A stretch of 64,000 nt of DNA, from the NCBI RefSeq assembly GCF_025854275.1, contig NZ_CP107567.1, positions 868,001 to 932,000 of the forward strand. The letters run 5' to 3'. This DNA is from Streptomyces peucetius (GTDB taxonomy: Bacteria > Actinomycetota > Actinomycetes > Streptomycetales > Streptomycetaceae). Under the pieces are notes generated by a model. That model ran no database searches and was not told the origin of the DNA. It was given only the letters and a program-made list of their open reading frames with translations. The translations under genes and the position numbers were made by a program. Shown one piece after another: positions 9,101 through 17,239 of the stretch (the stretch's first letter is position 1; each line of letters begins with the position of its first letter).

Positions 9101-9976
9101 GTGAGCGACAACCAGAACCTCCTCGCGGAGCAGCGGCGTGCTCTGATCCTCGACGAGGTGCGCAGGCGGGGCGGGGTGCGGGTCAACGAACTCACCCGCA
9201 GGCTCAATGTCTCCGACATGACGGTGCGCCGCGACCTGGACGCCCTGGCGCGGCAGGGCGTCGTCGAGAAGGTGCACGGCGGTGCGGTGCCGGTGGCCGA
9301 GACGAGCACCCATGAGCCGGGTTTCGAGGCGAAATCGGCGCTGGAGCTGAGCGCGAAGGAGGACATCGCACGGGCCGCGGCGCGGCTGGTGGTGCCCGGC
9401 AGCGCGATCGCCCTGTCGGGCGGCACGACGACGTACGCGCTGGCGCACCATCTGCTGGAGGTGCCGGAGCTGACGGTCGTCACCAACTCGGTGCGGGTGG
9501 CCGATGTGTTCCACTCGGCGCAGCAGCCGGGCCCGGCGGGCGGCCGGAGTCCCGGGGCCGCGACGGTGGTGCTGACGGGTGGTATGCGCACGCCGTCGGA
9601 CTCACTGGTGGGGCCGGTGGCGGACCAGGCGATCCGCTCGCTCCACTTCGACATGCTCTTCCTCGGCGTGCACGGCATCTCGGTGGAGGCGGGCCTGTCC
9701 ACACCGAATCTGGCGGAGGCGGAGACGAACCGCCGTCTGGTGCAGGCCGCGCGCCGGGTGGTGGTCGTCGCGGACCACACCAAGTGGGGGACGGTGGGCC
9801 TGAGTTCGTTCGCCGACCTCGACGAGGTGGACACCCTGGTGACCGACGCCGGTCTGCCGGCCGCGGCACGGGAGGAGATCGCGGAGCATCTGCCTTCGCT
9901 CGTGGTGGCCGGCGAGCCGGGCACGGACGACGGCGCCCAGCGGCAAGCAGAGCGGCACGACGGCCGGGACGGCTGA
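9101..9976 (+). CDS. DeoR/GlpR-family transcriptional regulator
   Basis: 291 residues. The N-terminal winged helix-turn-helix (about 12-62) has the family signature LNVSDMTVRRDLDALARQG and the KVHGGAV tail. The C-terminal DeoRC sensor domain (about 80-250) contains LSGGTTTYALA, NSVRVA and DHTKWG, the sugar-phosphate pocket of this isomerase-like fold. Members repress sugar or nucleoside genes until a phosphorylated sugar binds. GTG 9101 follows GGAAGGA at 12 nt; longer in-frame readings run into the divergent membrane gene's promoter. The next gene starts 7 bp downstream, so the two are probably co-transcribed, but neither SRPBCC protein is an obvious sugar enzyme, so the target is unclear. 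Confidence 0.9.
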   Translation: MSDNQNLLAEQRRALILDEVRRRGGVRVNELTRRLNVSDMTVRRDLDALARQGVVEKVHGGAVPVAETSTHEPGFEAKSALELSAKEDIARAAARLVVPGSAIALSGGTTTYALAHHLLEVPELTVVTNSVRVADVFHSAQQPGPAGGRSPGAATVVLTGGMRTPSDSLVGPVADQAIRSLHFDMLFLGVHGISVEAGLSTPNLAEAETNRRLVQAARRVVVVADHTKWGTVGLSSFADLDEVDTLVTDAGLPAAAREEIAEHLPSLVVAGEPGTDDGAQRQAERHDGRDG

Positions 9977-9982
9977 GCCGGC

Positions 9983-10435
9983 ATGGCCGTGTTCCGCATC
10001 GGCAGGACGACCGGGCTGCCCGCGGGTGAGTGCTGGCGGCGGGTCACCGACTGGCCGGCGCACGGGGCGCAGGTGCCCCTGACAGTGGTCGAGGTGGTGA
10101 GCGCGTCGCCCACCGGTGTGGGCACGGTGTTCGTCGCGCGCAGTGCGCTCGGCCGCTTCGGTGTCGACGACCCGATGGAGGTCGTCGCCTGGCGGCCGCC
10201 GTCGCCCGGCAGGCCGGGCCGCTGCCGGCTGGAGAAGCGCGGCGGTCCGATCACCGGCTGGGCGGAGATCGAGGTGCACGAGAAGGGCTCGGGTTCGGTG
10301 GTGCTGTGGGTGGAGGAGCTGCGGTTCCCGCTGCTGCCATCGGCTCTGGACCCGCTGGTGGCCCGGGTGGGCCGGCGGGTGTTCGGCCGCGCCCTCGACG
10401 GGATGCTCCGCGGCTCCGTCACGCCTCCGCGCTGA
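9983..10435 (+). CDS. SRPBCC-family (polyketide cyclase-like) protein
   Basis: 150 residues with a START/Bet v 1-like pattern: an N-terminal strand, the WRRVTDWPAHGAQVPLT helix and loop, several beta strands and a long C-terminal helix (VARVGRRVFGRALDGML). Such proteins form a hydrophobic cavity that binds lipids, polyketides or other small ligands. No catalytic residue can be assigned. It starts 7 bp after the DeoR regulator, suggesting one transcript. A second SRPBCC gene follows about 100 bp later; the two share the fold but little sequence, so they are not a fresh duplication. Confidence 0.7.
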   Translation: MAVFRIGRTTGLPAGECWRRVTDWPAHGAQVPLTVVEVVSASPTGVGTVFVARSALGRFGVDDPMEVVAWRPPSPGRPGRCRLEKRGGPITGWAEIEVHEKGSGSVVLWVEELRFPLLPSALDPLVARVGRRVFGRALDGMLRGSVTPPR

Positions 10436-10532
10436 GCGCGACCAGAGGTGCGAGCGGGGCTGAGGAGCGGACATCGGACCGTGCCGCGGCTATGGTGTGC
10501 GGTCCCGTCCTTCGCCGCTGGAGGTAGCCCCC

Positions 10533-11015
10533 ATGGCACGTCAACTCCGCCCGGTAGACCTGGAGTTCGTGGAGAGCGCACCGCTGCGCCTGGTCTTCTC
10601 CGCACAGCTCTCGGCGTCGCCCGGGGCGCTGTACACGGCGCTCGCCGACGATGTCGCCGGCTGGCCGGACTGGTTCACCGCGGTGACGGCCGCCCGGCCG
10701 GTCGACGACGGCGCGGGCCGGGAGATCAGGCTGAAGGGCGGCACGGTGTTCACCGAGACGGTGCTCGCCCGGGTGCCCGACGCCCGCTACGCGTACCGCG
10801 TCGACCAGACCAACGCCCCCGGTCTGCGGGCCCTGCTGGAGGAGTGGCGGATCACCCCGACGGCGAACGGCTCGCGGGTGCAGTGGACGTTCGCGGCCGA
10901 CGGTCCCGCGCCGCTGCGGATCGCGCTGCGGCTCGGCCGCCCGGGACTCGGCCGCGCCTTCCGCGACGCCGTACGCAACCTGGACCGCCGGCTGGCCCGC
11001 TCCCCCGGCCGGTGA
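10533..11015 (+). CDS. SRPBCC-family protein
   Basis: 160 residues. SAPLRLVFSAQLSASPGALY, DDVAGWPDWFTAVTAARP and VQWTFAADG are typical START-like elements (strand, helix-loop, closing strand), and a basic C-terminal helix ends the protein. It is a ligand-binding protein of unknown specificity, probably cytosolic. ATG 10533 has GGAGG at an ideal 8-nt spacing. It may be transcribed with the DeoR-SRPBCC pair upstream (97-bp gap) or from its own promoter. Its stop lies inside a hairpin shared with the convergent PLP-enzyme gene. Confidence 0.75.
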   Translation: MARQLRPVDLEFVESAPLRLVFSAQLSASPGALYTALADDVAGWPDWFTAVTAARPVDDGAGREIRLKGGTVFTETVLARVPDARYAYRVDQTNAPGLRALLEEWRITPTANGSRVQWTFAADGPAPLRIALRLGRPGLGRAFRDAVRNLDRRLARSPGR

Positions 11016-11036
11016 ACGGCCCGGCGGCGGCCGTTC
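11014..11036. terminator. Shared terminator hairpin over two stop codons
   Basis: GAACGGCC and GGCCGTTC form a perfect 8-bp stem with a 7-nt loop. The hairpin spans both stop codons of the convergent SRPBCC and cysteine-synthase-type genes, so it probably works in both directions. Confidence 0.5.
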
Positions 11037-12171
11037 AGCAGCGCCAGACGCCTTGGGCGAGGAACTGGTCGATCACACTCGCGTACGGCCGGATGTCCAG
11101 CCCCTGCTCGGCGAGCCAGGCGTCGGAGTAGTACTTGTCGAGGTAACGGTCGCCGGGGTCGCAGAGCAGGGTGACGACGCTCCCCTTCTCCGCTGCCGCG
11201 ACCATTTCGGAGACGATCTTCAGCGCGCTCCACAGTCCGGTGCCCGTGGAGCCGCCCGCCTTGCGCCCGATCGCGCCTTCCAGGGCCCGTACGGCGGCGA
11301 CGCTGGCGGCGTCGGGCACCTTCATCATCCGGTCGATGGCACCCGGTACGAAGCTGGGCTCCATACGGGGGCGGCCGATGCCCTCGATCCGCGAGCCGCA
11401 GTCGCTGCTCGCGCCCGGGTCGCCGTGCGTCCAGCCGTCGAAGAAGCAGGAGTTCTCCGGGTCGGGGACACAGATGCGGGTGTCGTGCTGCATGTAGTGC
11501 ACATAGCGGGCGATGGTCGCCGAGGTGCCTCCGGTGCCGGCGGTGGCGACGATCCAGGCGGGCTCCGGGTACCGCTCGAGACGCAACTGCTGGTAGATGG
11601 ATTCGGCGATGTTGTTGTTGCCGCGCCAGTCGGTGGCCCGCTCCGCGTAGGTGAACTGGTCCATGTAGTGGCCGCCGGTCCGTTCGGCGAGCGCGGCCGA
11701 CTCCTCGTACATCTTCCGGGAGTCGTCGACGAAGTGGCACCGCCCGCCGTGGAACTCGATCAGCCGGATCTTCTCCGCGCTCGTGGTGCGCGGCATGACG
11801 GCGACGAAGGGCACTCCGATCAGCTTGGCGAAGTACGCCTCCGAAACGGCGGTAGAACCGCTGGACGCCTCGATGACGGGCTTGCCGGGCCTGATCCAGC
11901 CGTTGCACAGCCCGTACAGGAACAGTGAGCGGGCGAGGCGGTGCTTGAGGCTGCCGGTGGGGTGGGTGGACTCGTCCTTGAGGTAGAGGTCGATGCCCCA
12001 CTCCTCGGGCAGCGGGAAGCGCAGGAGGTGGGTGTCGGCCGAGCGGTTGGCGTCCGCCTGGACCTTGCGTACGGCTTCTTTGAGCCATCCCCGGTAGTGC
12101 GGATCGCTGCGGTCGACGTCTGCGGTCGCGGCCGGCCTGCCCGGTGCCTGCTGCTGCGCCGTGCTGTTCAT
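11035..12171 (-). CDS. Cysteine synthase-family PLP enzyme, Cds1-like L-cysteine desulfhydrase
   Basis: 378 residues of the fold-type II PLP family. The Schiff-base lysine is Lys76 in [20 protein letters not shown] binds the substrate carboxylate, and [15 protein letters not shown] is the phosphate cradle. The sequence is closest, from memory, to actinobacterial Cds1 (mycobacterial Rv3684), which releases sulfide from cysteine, rather than to the shorter CysK or CysM. Cysteine desulfhydrase is therefore the best call, with a beta-replacing cysteine synthase possible. An AAGGGCG precedes ATG 12171 at a good spacing. No sulfur-assimilation genes are adjacent, so it appears to be a stand-alone gene. 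Confidence 0.8.
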   Translation of the reverse strand: MNSTAQQQAPGRPAATADVDRSDPHYRGWLKEAVRKVQADANRSADTHLLRFPLPEEWGIDLYLKDESTHPTGSLKHRLARSLFLYGLCNGWIRPGKPVIEASSGSTAVSEAYFAKLIGVPFVAVMPRTTSAEKIRLIEFHGGRCHFVDDSRKMYEESAALAERTGGHYMDQFTYAERATDWRGNNNIAESIYQQLRLERYPEPAWIVATAGTGGTSATIARYVHYMQHDTRICVPDPENSCFFDGWTHGDPGASSDCGSRIEGIGRPRMEPSFVPGAIDRMMKVPDAASVAAVRALEGAIGRKAGGSTGTGLWSALKIVSEMVAAAEKGSVVTLLCDPGDRYLDKYYSDAWLAEQGLDIRPYASVIDQFLAQGVWRC

Positions 12172-12364
12172 CGCGTCGCCCTTCGTCTGCGGTCACTGCT
12201 GCGACCGTCTGGTACCACTGGCAACAGTAAGCCCCTCACCTGCGTAAACGTTCGCTTTGGGGGTCCATAGGAGTCGCTTGTGGCCGGGGGGCGCCGGGCG
12301 CACTGGTGTACGCGGCGCCAGTTGTGCACACTTCAGGGTGAGTCACAGCGAAGGGGGCGGTCAG

Positions 12365-12688
12365 ATGGCCGTGGCAGAGCCCGAGTTCTGCGCCACAGGG
12401 GTGCGCATCGAGCGCTGGCCCCGCTCGCTCACCCGGGCCGGGCAGGTGCTGATCAAGGACGGCAGGCTGGCGCTGATGACCAGTTACGGCAAGGTGATCG
12501 AAAGCGCCCCGGTGCGTGCGGTCACCGCCGGACGGCCGTGGTTCGCCGGGCAGGACAGCACCGTGGCGACCCTGAACGGCAAGCGGTACCGCCTGACGAT
12601 GGGACAGCGCGGCAGGCGGCCGGATGCCCGGGCCGTGGCCGGGCGTTTCCTGGACGCGGTACGCGGGGCGGGCGGCTCGCAGCGCTGA
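12365..12688 (+). CDS. Small conserved protein of unknown function
   Basis: 107 residues. I do not recognise a named domain. The pattern is a compact alternation of strands (GQVLIKDGRLALMTSYGKVI, VRAVTAGRPWF, TVATLNGKRYRLTMG) with a basic C-terminus. There is no signal peptide or membrane segment, so it is probably cytosolic. ATG 12365 is preceded by AAGGGGG at a 9-nt spacing, and the codon bias is normal for the region. It lies alone between the divergent Cds1-like gene and the anti-sigma-type ATPase gene. Confidence 0.65.
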   Translation: MAVAEPEFCATGVRIERWPRSLTRAGQVLIKDGRLALMTSYGKVIESAPVRAVTAGRPWFAGQDSTVATLNGKRYRLTMGQRGRRPDARAVAGRFLDAVRGAGGSQR

Positions 12689-12773
12689 GGTGCCCGGGGC
12701 CGCCCGGTTGCGGGCCTGTGGGCGATGGTTCACGCTGATACCACCTCACTCAGGGTGCACCGGCGGTCACGCT

Positions 12774-12869
12774 GTGATCCAGCCCCGCCGGTCCGATCAG
12801 CAGGTCGGCCGACTGCTGGATCGCATTTCTCGTCTTCTTCCGGACTATTTCGGGGAGTCGCAGCCGTGA
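12774..12869 (+). CDS. Possible 31-residue leader ORF coupled to the ATP-binding protein
   Basis: A GTG-started reading of 31 residues ends ...DYFGESQP with TGA at 12867-12869, overlapping the next gene's GTG as GTGA. The overlap is the classic form of translational coupling. There is no strong ribosome-binding site before it and I know no homologue, so it may be chance. Confidence 0.25.
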   Translation: MIQPRRSDQQVGRLLDRISRLLPDYFGESQP

Positions 12870-13399
12870 TCAGCCAGCCCAGCAGGCACTGCACGGTGGA
12901 GCTCCAGGCCCTGCCGTCGCGGATCGGTCAGGTCCGCAGAATCATCTCGGCGCAACTGCGCTACTGGCATCTCGATCCTCTGATCGACCAGGCGGCGCTC
13001 GGCGTCACCGAGTTGCTGACCAACGTCCACCGGCACGCCCGGCCGGACAAGACGTGCACCGTGGACGTCGAGCTGTTGCTCGACCGGCTCACGGTCTCCG
13101 TCCACGACCACGACCCGCGGCTTCCGGCCGTACGCGACCCGGGCCTGGCCGCCACCTCCGGGCGCGGTCTCGCGCTGGTGGCGGCCATGAGCGAGAGCTG
13201 GGGCGCGAAACCGCAGGGCGACACCGGCAAGGTCGTCTGGTTCACCCTCCCGGCCTCCTCCCCCGCCGTGGCCCTGCCGGAGTATCCGGCGGTGTACGGG
13301 GCGACGACCATCGGCCCGTTCGCGACGCCGGAGACGGAGCCCGTGCCGGCCGTGCCGGCGACGGAGACGCCCGGCGCCCGGTCCGCCGTCGCCGGCTGA
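12866..13399 (+). CDS. Anti-sigma-type serine kinase/ATPase (HATPase_c_2, RsbW-like)
   Basis: 177 residues with the GHKL ATP-binding fold: N box ELLTNVHRHA (about 47-56), a G1-type motif HDHDPRLP (about 80-87) and G2 GRGLALVAAMSESWG near residue 100. The C-terminal 45 residues are Pro/Thr/Ala-rich and disordered. Streptomycetes have dozens of such proteins; some phosphorylate anti-sigma antagonists, others have no known partner. No antagonist or sigma-factor gene is adjacent. GTG 12866 is preceded by CGGGGAG at 8 nt and overlaps the stop of a possible 31-codon ORF. The gene is convergent with the FtsX-type permease. Confidence 0.8.
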   Translation: MISQPSRHCTVELQALPSRIGQVRRIISAQLRYWHLDPLIDQAALGVTELLTNVHRHARPDKTCTVDVELLLDRLTVSVHDHDPRLPAVRDPGLAATSGRGLALVAAMSESWGAKPQGDTGKVVWFTLPASSPAVALPEYPAVYGATTIGPFATPETEPVPAVPATETPGARSAVAG

Positions 13400-13423
13400 C
13401 CGGGCGGGAGCGGTCCCGGGGCG

Positions 13424-15994
13424 CTACTCCGCGGCGATGGCCCGCAGGACGTCGAGGCGAGCGGCGCGGCGGGCGGGCCGCCGGCCCGCGACCGCCCCGG
13501 CCACCAGTCCGACCGCGGCGACCACCAGGAGCTGCACCGGCGGGACGGCGAACGCGAAGGCCGTGTCTCCCGCGCCCTCCGACGCCTCGACCAGCACCCA
13601 TCCCAGCAGCGCGCCGAGCACCAGACCGCCGGCCGTGCCGTACGCGGCGACGAGTACGGACTCCCAGCGCACCATGGCACGCAGTTGCGCCCTGGTCTGG
13701 CCGACGGCCCGCAACAGTCCCAGCTCCCTGGTGCGTTCGTGGACGGCGAGGGTGAGGGCGTTGGCGATGCCGAGCAGCGCGATCACCACGGCGAGGGCGA
13801 GCAGCGCGTAGACGAGGGTGAGCATCATGTCGACGGCTCCGGCCGCGCTCCGCGCGTAGTCGTCGCGGGTCTGGACCTCCGGGTTGCCGAAGTCCGCCGC
13901 GGCCCTCTCGACCGCCGCCTTGCCGTCGGCGGTGCTCACGGCGTCCTCGAAGGTGACAGAGACGAGGGTGTCGGAGTCCTGGCCGCGGTGCGGGGCCCAT
14001 GCCTCACGGGTGATGACGTAGTCGCCGGCCAGCTCGGACTCCTCGTAGACGGCGCGGACGGTGAAGGTCTGCCGGGTGCCGTCGGTGAAGGCCAGTTCGA
14101 CGGTGGAGCCCGGCTTCCAGCCGTGCTCGTCGGCCTGGGTCCCGGCGACGGCGATCCCGGTCGTGCCCAGCGACGTGAGCGTTCCCTGTACGGCACCGAG
14201 TTCGAAGCCGTCCGCGAGGGCGGCCGGGTCGGTGACGGTCAGCTGTCGTCCGGCGCCGTCGACCTCGGCGACGCCACGGCCGAGCCCGACCGCGGTGCGC
14301 ACCTCCGGGAGTTCCTCGATCCCCGGCGCCAGCTGCGGGCTCAGTCCGCTGCCGCCCGCGCCGAACGCCGGCGCGCTCACGGCGACATCGCCCGCGAAGG
14401 ACCGGGAGACCGTCTGGTCCATGGTCGCCTTGAGGGAGGCGCCGAAGACCGTGAACAGGGAGACGACGGCGACGCCGATCATCAGCGCGGCCGCCGTAGC
14501 CGCGGTGCGCCGGGGGCTGCGCAAGGCGTTGCGCCTGGCCAGGCCCCCGGTGACGCCGGGCAGCCGGTCCAGCGGGCGGCCGAGGATCCGTACCGCGCGG
14601 CCTGCCGCGACGGGGCCGAGCGCCACGAAAGCGGCGAGGACGAGGGCGGCGCCGGTCGCGGCGAGCATGATCGAGGGGGTGGCGAGCACGCCGGTGAGGA
14701 CGGCACCGATCCCGGCGGCCATCAGGGCGCCGCCTGTGTACGCGCGCTTGCGGGAGGCGGCGGAGTCGTCGACGGTGCTCTCGCGCAGGGCGGCCAGCGG
14801 CGCGGTGCGCCCGGCGCGCACGGCCGGCAGCAGGGCGGAGGCGAGGCAGACGAGCACCCCGACCGCGAGCGGCAGCAGCAGGGAGAGACCGCTGATCACC
14901 AAGGCGCCCTCGGGGAAGGGGAATCCGATGGCCGGGAACAGGCTCTGCAGCCCGGCGGCGATGCCGATGCCGGCGAGCAGCCCCACGGCGGAGGCCGCGA
15001 GGGCGACGACCGTGGCCTCGACGAGAGTGGCGGCGACGATCTGGCCGCGGGACGCGCCCAGGGCGCGCAGCAGCGCGTTCTCCCGGGTGCGCTGGGCGAT
15101 GACGATGGCGAAGGTGTTGTGGATCGAGAAGGTCGCGACGAACAGCACGATGCCGGAGAAGACCAGCAGCAGGGTCGTGAACAGGCTCAGGAACTGACCG
15201 GAGATCATCTCCTGGTTCTCCTCGGTCGACTGCGCCCCCGTGATGGCCTCGACATCGGCCGGCAGCACCGGCCCGAGGGCGTCGACGAGTTCCTGCTGGC
15301 CGGTGCCCGGGGCCGCGCGCACCTGGATGGACGCCGCCTCGCCGGGCCTGGGCGTGAGGTACTTCTCGGCGTCGGCGCGGGTCATGCCGGTGAACGTGGT
15401 CTGGCCCATGCCGTCCTCGCCTCCGAACGCGGCGAGTCCGACGACGGTGACCCGTACCGGGTCGGGGGTGCGCAGCACCGTGGTGTCGCCGATCCCCAGT
15501 CCGCCGGTTTCGGCGGCGCCCCGGTTGACGACGACTTCGCCGCTCGCGGCCGGTGCGCGGCCCTCGGCGAGGCTGTACGGGTTGAGCTCGGGGTCCTGGA
15601 TCCAGTTACCCGCGAGGGTGGGCGGGCCCTGGCCGCCGATCGGCTCGCCGTCCGTGCCGATGAGCTGACCGGCGCCCTGGATGTTCGGCTCTGCCGCCGC
15701 GACGCCCGGGATCTTCTCGATGCGGGCGACGAGGTCGGTGCGTACCGGCTGTCGCGTCCCCTGGGCGTCACCGGAGACCGTGACGACGGTGGAGCTGCGC
15801 ACGACGGCGTCCGTACCGCCGGTGGCCCCTGCGAACAGGCTGTCGAAGCTCGCGCGCAGGGTGTCGCCCATGACGAGCGTGCCGGTCAGGAAGGCGACAC
15901 CGAGCAGCACGGCGGTGAAGGTGCCGGCGAAACGCCGCTTGTGGGCGCGCAGGGCGTTGACGCTGAGGCGCAGCGAGGCGCTGTTGCCGGTCAT
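13424..15994 (-). CDS. FtsX-like ABC transporter permease (MacB type)
   Basis: 856 residues. A short cytoplasmic N-terminus (LRLSVNALRAHKRRFAGTF) is followed by a first membrane helix, a large extracytoplasmic domain, and two FtsX modules with LRALGASRGQI and LLRAVGQTRAQLRA coupling sequences that contact the ATPase. About eight to ten membrane segments are visible. Such permeases drive mechanotransmission or export of lipids, peptides or antibiotics rather than classical pore transport. GGAGGTGG precedes ATG 15994, which overlaps the ATPase stop as ATGA, so the two subunits are translationally coupled. An apparent longer reading frame continuing to 16774 is out of frame with the ATPase and is not a gene. 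Confidence 0.9.
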   Translation of the reverse strand: MTGNSASLRLSVNALRAHKRRFAGTFTAVLLGVAFLTGTLVMGDTLRASFDSLFAGATGGTDAVVRSSTVVTVSGDAQGTRQPVRTDLVARIEKIPGVAAAEPNIQGAGQLIGTDGEPIGGQGPPTLAGNWIQDPELNPYSLAEGRAPAASGEVVVNRGAAETGGLGIGDTTVLRTPDPVRVTVVGLAAFGGEDGMGQTTFTGMTRADAEKYLTPRPGEAASIQVRAAPGTGQQELVDALGPVLPADVEAITGAQSTEENQEMISGQFLSLFTTLLLVFSGIVLFVATFSIHNTFAIVIAQRTRENALLRALGASRGQIVAATLVEATVVALAASAVGLLAGIGIAAGLQSLFPAIGFPFPEGALVISGLSLLLPLAVGVLVCLASALLPAVRAGRTAPLAALRESTVDDSAASRKRAYTGGALMAAGIGAVLTGVLATPSIMLAATGAALVLAAFVALGPVAAGRAVRILGRPLDRLPGVTGGLARRNALRSPRRTAATAAALMIGVAVVSLFTVFGASLKATMDQTVSRSFAGDVAVSAPAFGAGGSGLSPQLAPGIEELPEVRTAVGLGRGVAEVDGAGRQLTVTDPAALADGFELGAVQGTLTSLGTTGIAVAGTQADEHGWKPGSTVELAFTDGTRQTFTVRAVYEESELAGDYVITREAWAPHRGQDSDTLVSVTFEDAVSTADGKAAVERAAADFGNPEVQTRDDYARSAAGAVDMMLTLVYALLALAVVIALLGIANALTLAVHERTRELGLLRAVGQTRAQLRAMVRWESVLVAAYGTAGGLVLGALLGWVLVEASEGAGDTAFAFAVPPVQLLVVAAVGLVAGAVAGRRPARRAARLDVLRAIAAE

Positions 15995-16767
15995 GTCGCC
16001 ACCTCCTGCGGGGCCGGCTTCCCGGTGTCGAAGGCCTTGAGGCGGTCGAGGACACGCTCGGCGGTGGGCTGCGTCATCCGGTCGACGAGGCGGCCGTCGG
16101 CAAGGAAGACGACCTCGTCGGCGTGGGCGGCGGCGACGGGGTCGTGGGTGACCATGACGACGGTGCGATCGGCGCGGCGGACCGTGCCGCCGAGGAGCCG
16201 GAGCACCTCCTCGCCCGAGCGCGAGTCCAGATTGCCGGTCGGCTCGTCGGCGAAGACCACTTCGGGCCGGCCCGCGAAGGCGCGGGCGACGGCCACGCGC
16301 TGCTGCTGGCCGCCGGAGAGTTCGGCGGGCCGGTGGTGGAGCCGGTCGCGCAGCCCGACCGTGTCGATGAGAGCGTCCAGCCATTCGGCGTCGAAACGGG
16401 CGCCGGCGAGATCCATGGGGAGGGTGATGTTCTCCGCCACGGTGAGCGTGGGGATCAGGTTGAACGCCTGGAAGACGAAACCGACATGCTCGCGGCGCAG
16501 CAGCGTGAGCCGGCGGTCGTCGAGAGCGCTGAGGTCGGTGTCGCCGATGAGGGCCGAGCCCGACGTGAGGGTGTCGAGCCCGGCGGCACAGTGCATGAGG
16601 GTGGACTTGCCGGAGCCGGAGGGCCCCATGATGGCGGTGAAGCGGCCGGCCGGGAAGCCGACGCTCACCCCGTCCAGGGCCCTGACCTCGGTGTCGCCGC
16701 TGCCGTAGACCTTCACGGCGTCGACGACCCGGGCGGCGGTGCGCGTCCCGTTCACGACGGAGGTCAT
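15991..16767 (-). CDS. ABC transporter ATP-binding protein (LolD/MacB class)
   Basis: 258 residues with all ABC motifs: Walker A GPSGSGKST (48-56), Q-loop in VFQAFNLIPTLT, signature LSGGQQQRVA, Walker B VVFADEPTGN and the switch His in VTHDP. The short length and NLIPTLTVAENI are typical of LolD/MacB partners of FtsX permeases. It powers the 856-residue permease encoded immediately downstream. Its start (ATG 16767) overlaps the stop of the SHOCT gene by ATGA and its stop overlaps the permease start by ATGA, giving a tight three-gene operon. Confidence 0.93.
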   Translation of the reverse strand: MTSVVNGTRTAARVVDAVKVYGSGDTEVRALDGVSVGFPAGRFTAIMGPSGSGKSTLMHCAAGLDTLTSGSALIGDTDLSALDDRRLTLLRREHVGFVFQAFNLIPTLTVAENITLPMDLAGARFDAEWLDALIDTVGLRDRLHHRPAELSGGQQQRVAVARAFAGRPEVVFADEPTGNLDSRSGEEVLRLLGGTVRRADRTVVMVTHDPVAAAHADEVVFLADGRLVDRMTQPTAERVLDRLKAFDTGKPAPQEVAT

Positions 16768-17048
16768 GCCGCACCGTCCTTGGCGACGCGGCCGAACTGC
16801 TCGTCCAGGACGGACAGTCGCCGCCAGTACTCCTCCTCGTCGATCTCGCCGGCGGCGAAGCGGCGCCCGAGGACGGCGATCGGCGAGCTCTCGGCGATCG
16901 CCGGGCGTCCGCCCTGCCGGCGGTCGGGACGGCCGCGCCAGATGCCGGTGCGGCGCAGGACGGTGACGACGCCGACGACGACGGCCGCCCAGATCAGCGG
17001 GAAGAACAGGACCCACGGGCCGGGCCCGTCGTGGGCGAGTGTGTTCAT
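16764..17048 (-). CDS. SHOCT-domain small membrane protein
   Basis: 94 residues: one N-terminal membrane helix (about 10-30, WVLFFPLIWAAVVVGVVTVL), a basic linker, and a C-terminal SHOCT motif (LGRRFAAGEIDEEEYWRRLSVL). SHOCT tails occur on many small actinobacterial membrane proteins and are thought to mediate oligomerisation or contact with partners. It is the first gene of the SHOCT-ATPase-permease operon and shares an ATGA overlap with the ATPase gene, so it is probably an accessory part of that transporter. GAGGAGC lies 8 nt before ATG 17048. Confidence 0.8.
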   Translation of the reverse strand: MNTLAHDGPGPWVLFFPLIWAAVVVGVVTVLRRTGIWRGRPDRRQGGRPAIAESSPIAVLGRRFAAGEIDEEEYWRRLSVLDEQFGRVAKDGAA

Positions 17049-17211
17049 CTCGGTTCAGCTCCTCGGTGGTGCCGGTACGGGTACTGCCTCGGTGCTTCCG
17101 AGACTCCCGCCGGCAGGGGGCCCGAGTCGTCGTACGGCCAGCGGCGGTTCGGGTACCTCCACGGGAGTACGCGGGGCGTTCACGGCTGCTTCCGGACGCC
17201 GCCCTGGAGCT

Positions 17212-17231
17212 TGTACCTACCAGTATGTACA
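17212..17231. promoter_or_regulatory. TetR operator candidate before the TetR-DUF4865 pair
   Basis: A 20-bp near-palindrome of the form TGTACnTACnnGTAnGTACA (16 of 20 positions symmetric) lies 8 bp before the TetR ATG. The position suits autorepression and could also affect the divergent SHOCT-ABC operon. A weaker dyad with GTAC ends lies exactly 60 bp upstream (17153-17170). Confidence 0.55.
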
Positions 17232-17239
17232 GTGGGATC

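Noticed and set aside
6937..9315. 792-codon plus-strand frame opposite the membrane hydrolase
   Set aside because: Composition is low-complexity and it runs into the DeoR gene out of frame; the minus-strand product has real membrane helices and motifs.
13424..16774. One 1116-codon frame joining the permease and the ATPase
   Set aside because: Upstream of 15994 this frame differs from the ATPase frame, which has all ABC motifs; the apparent fusion is GC-rich antisense-like sequence.
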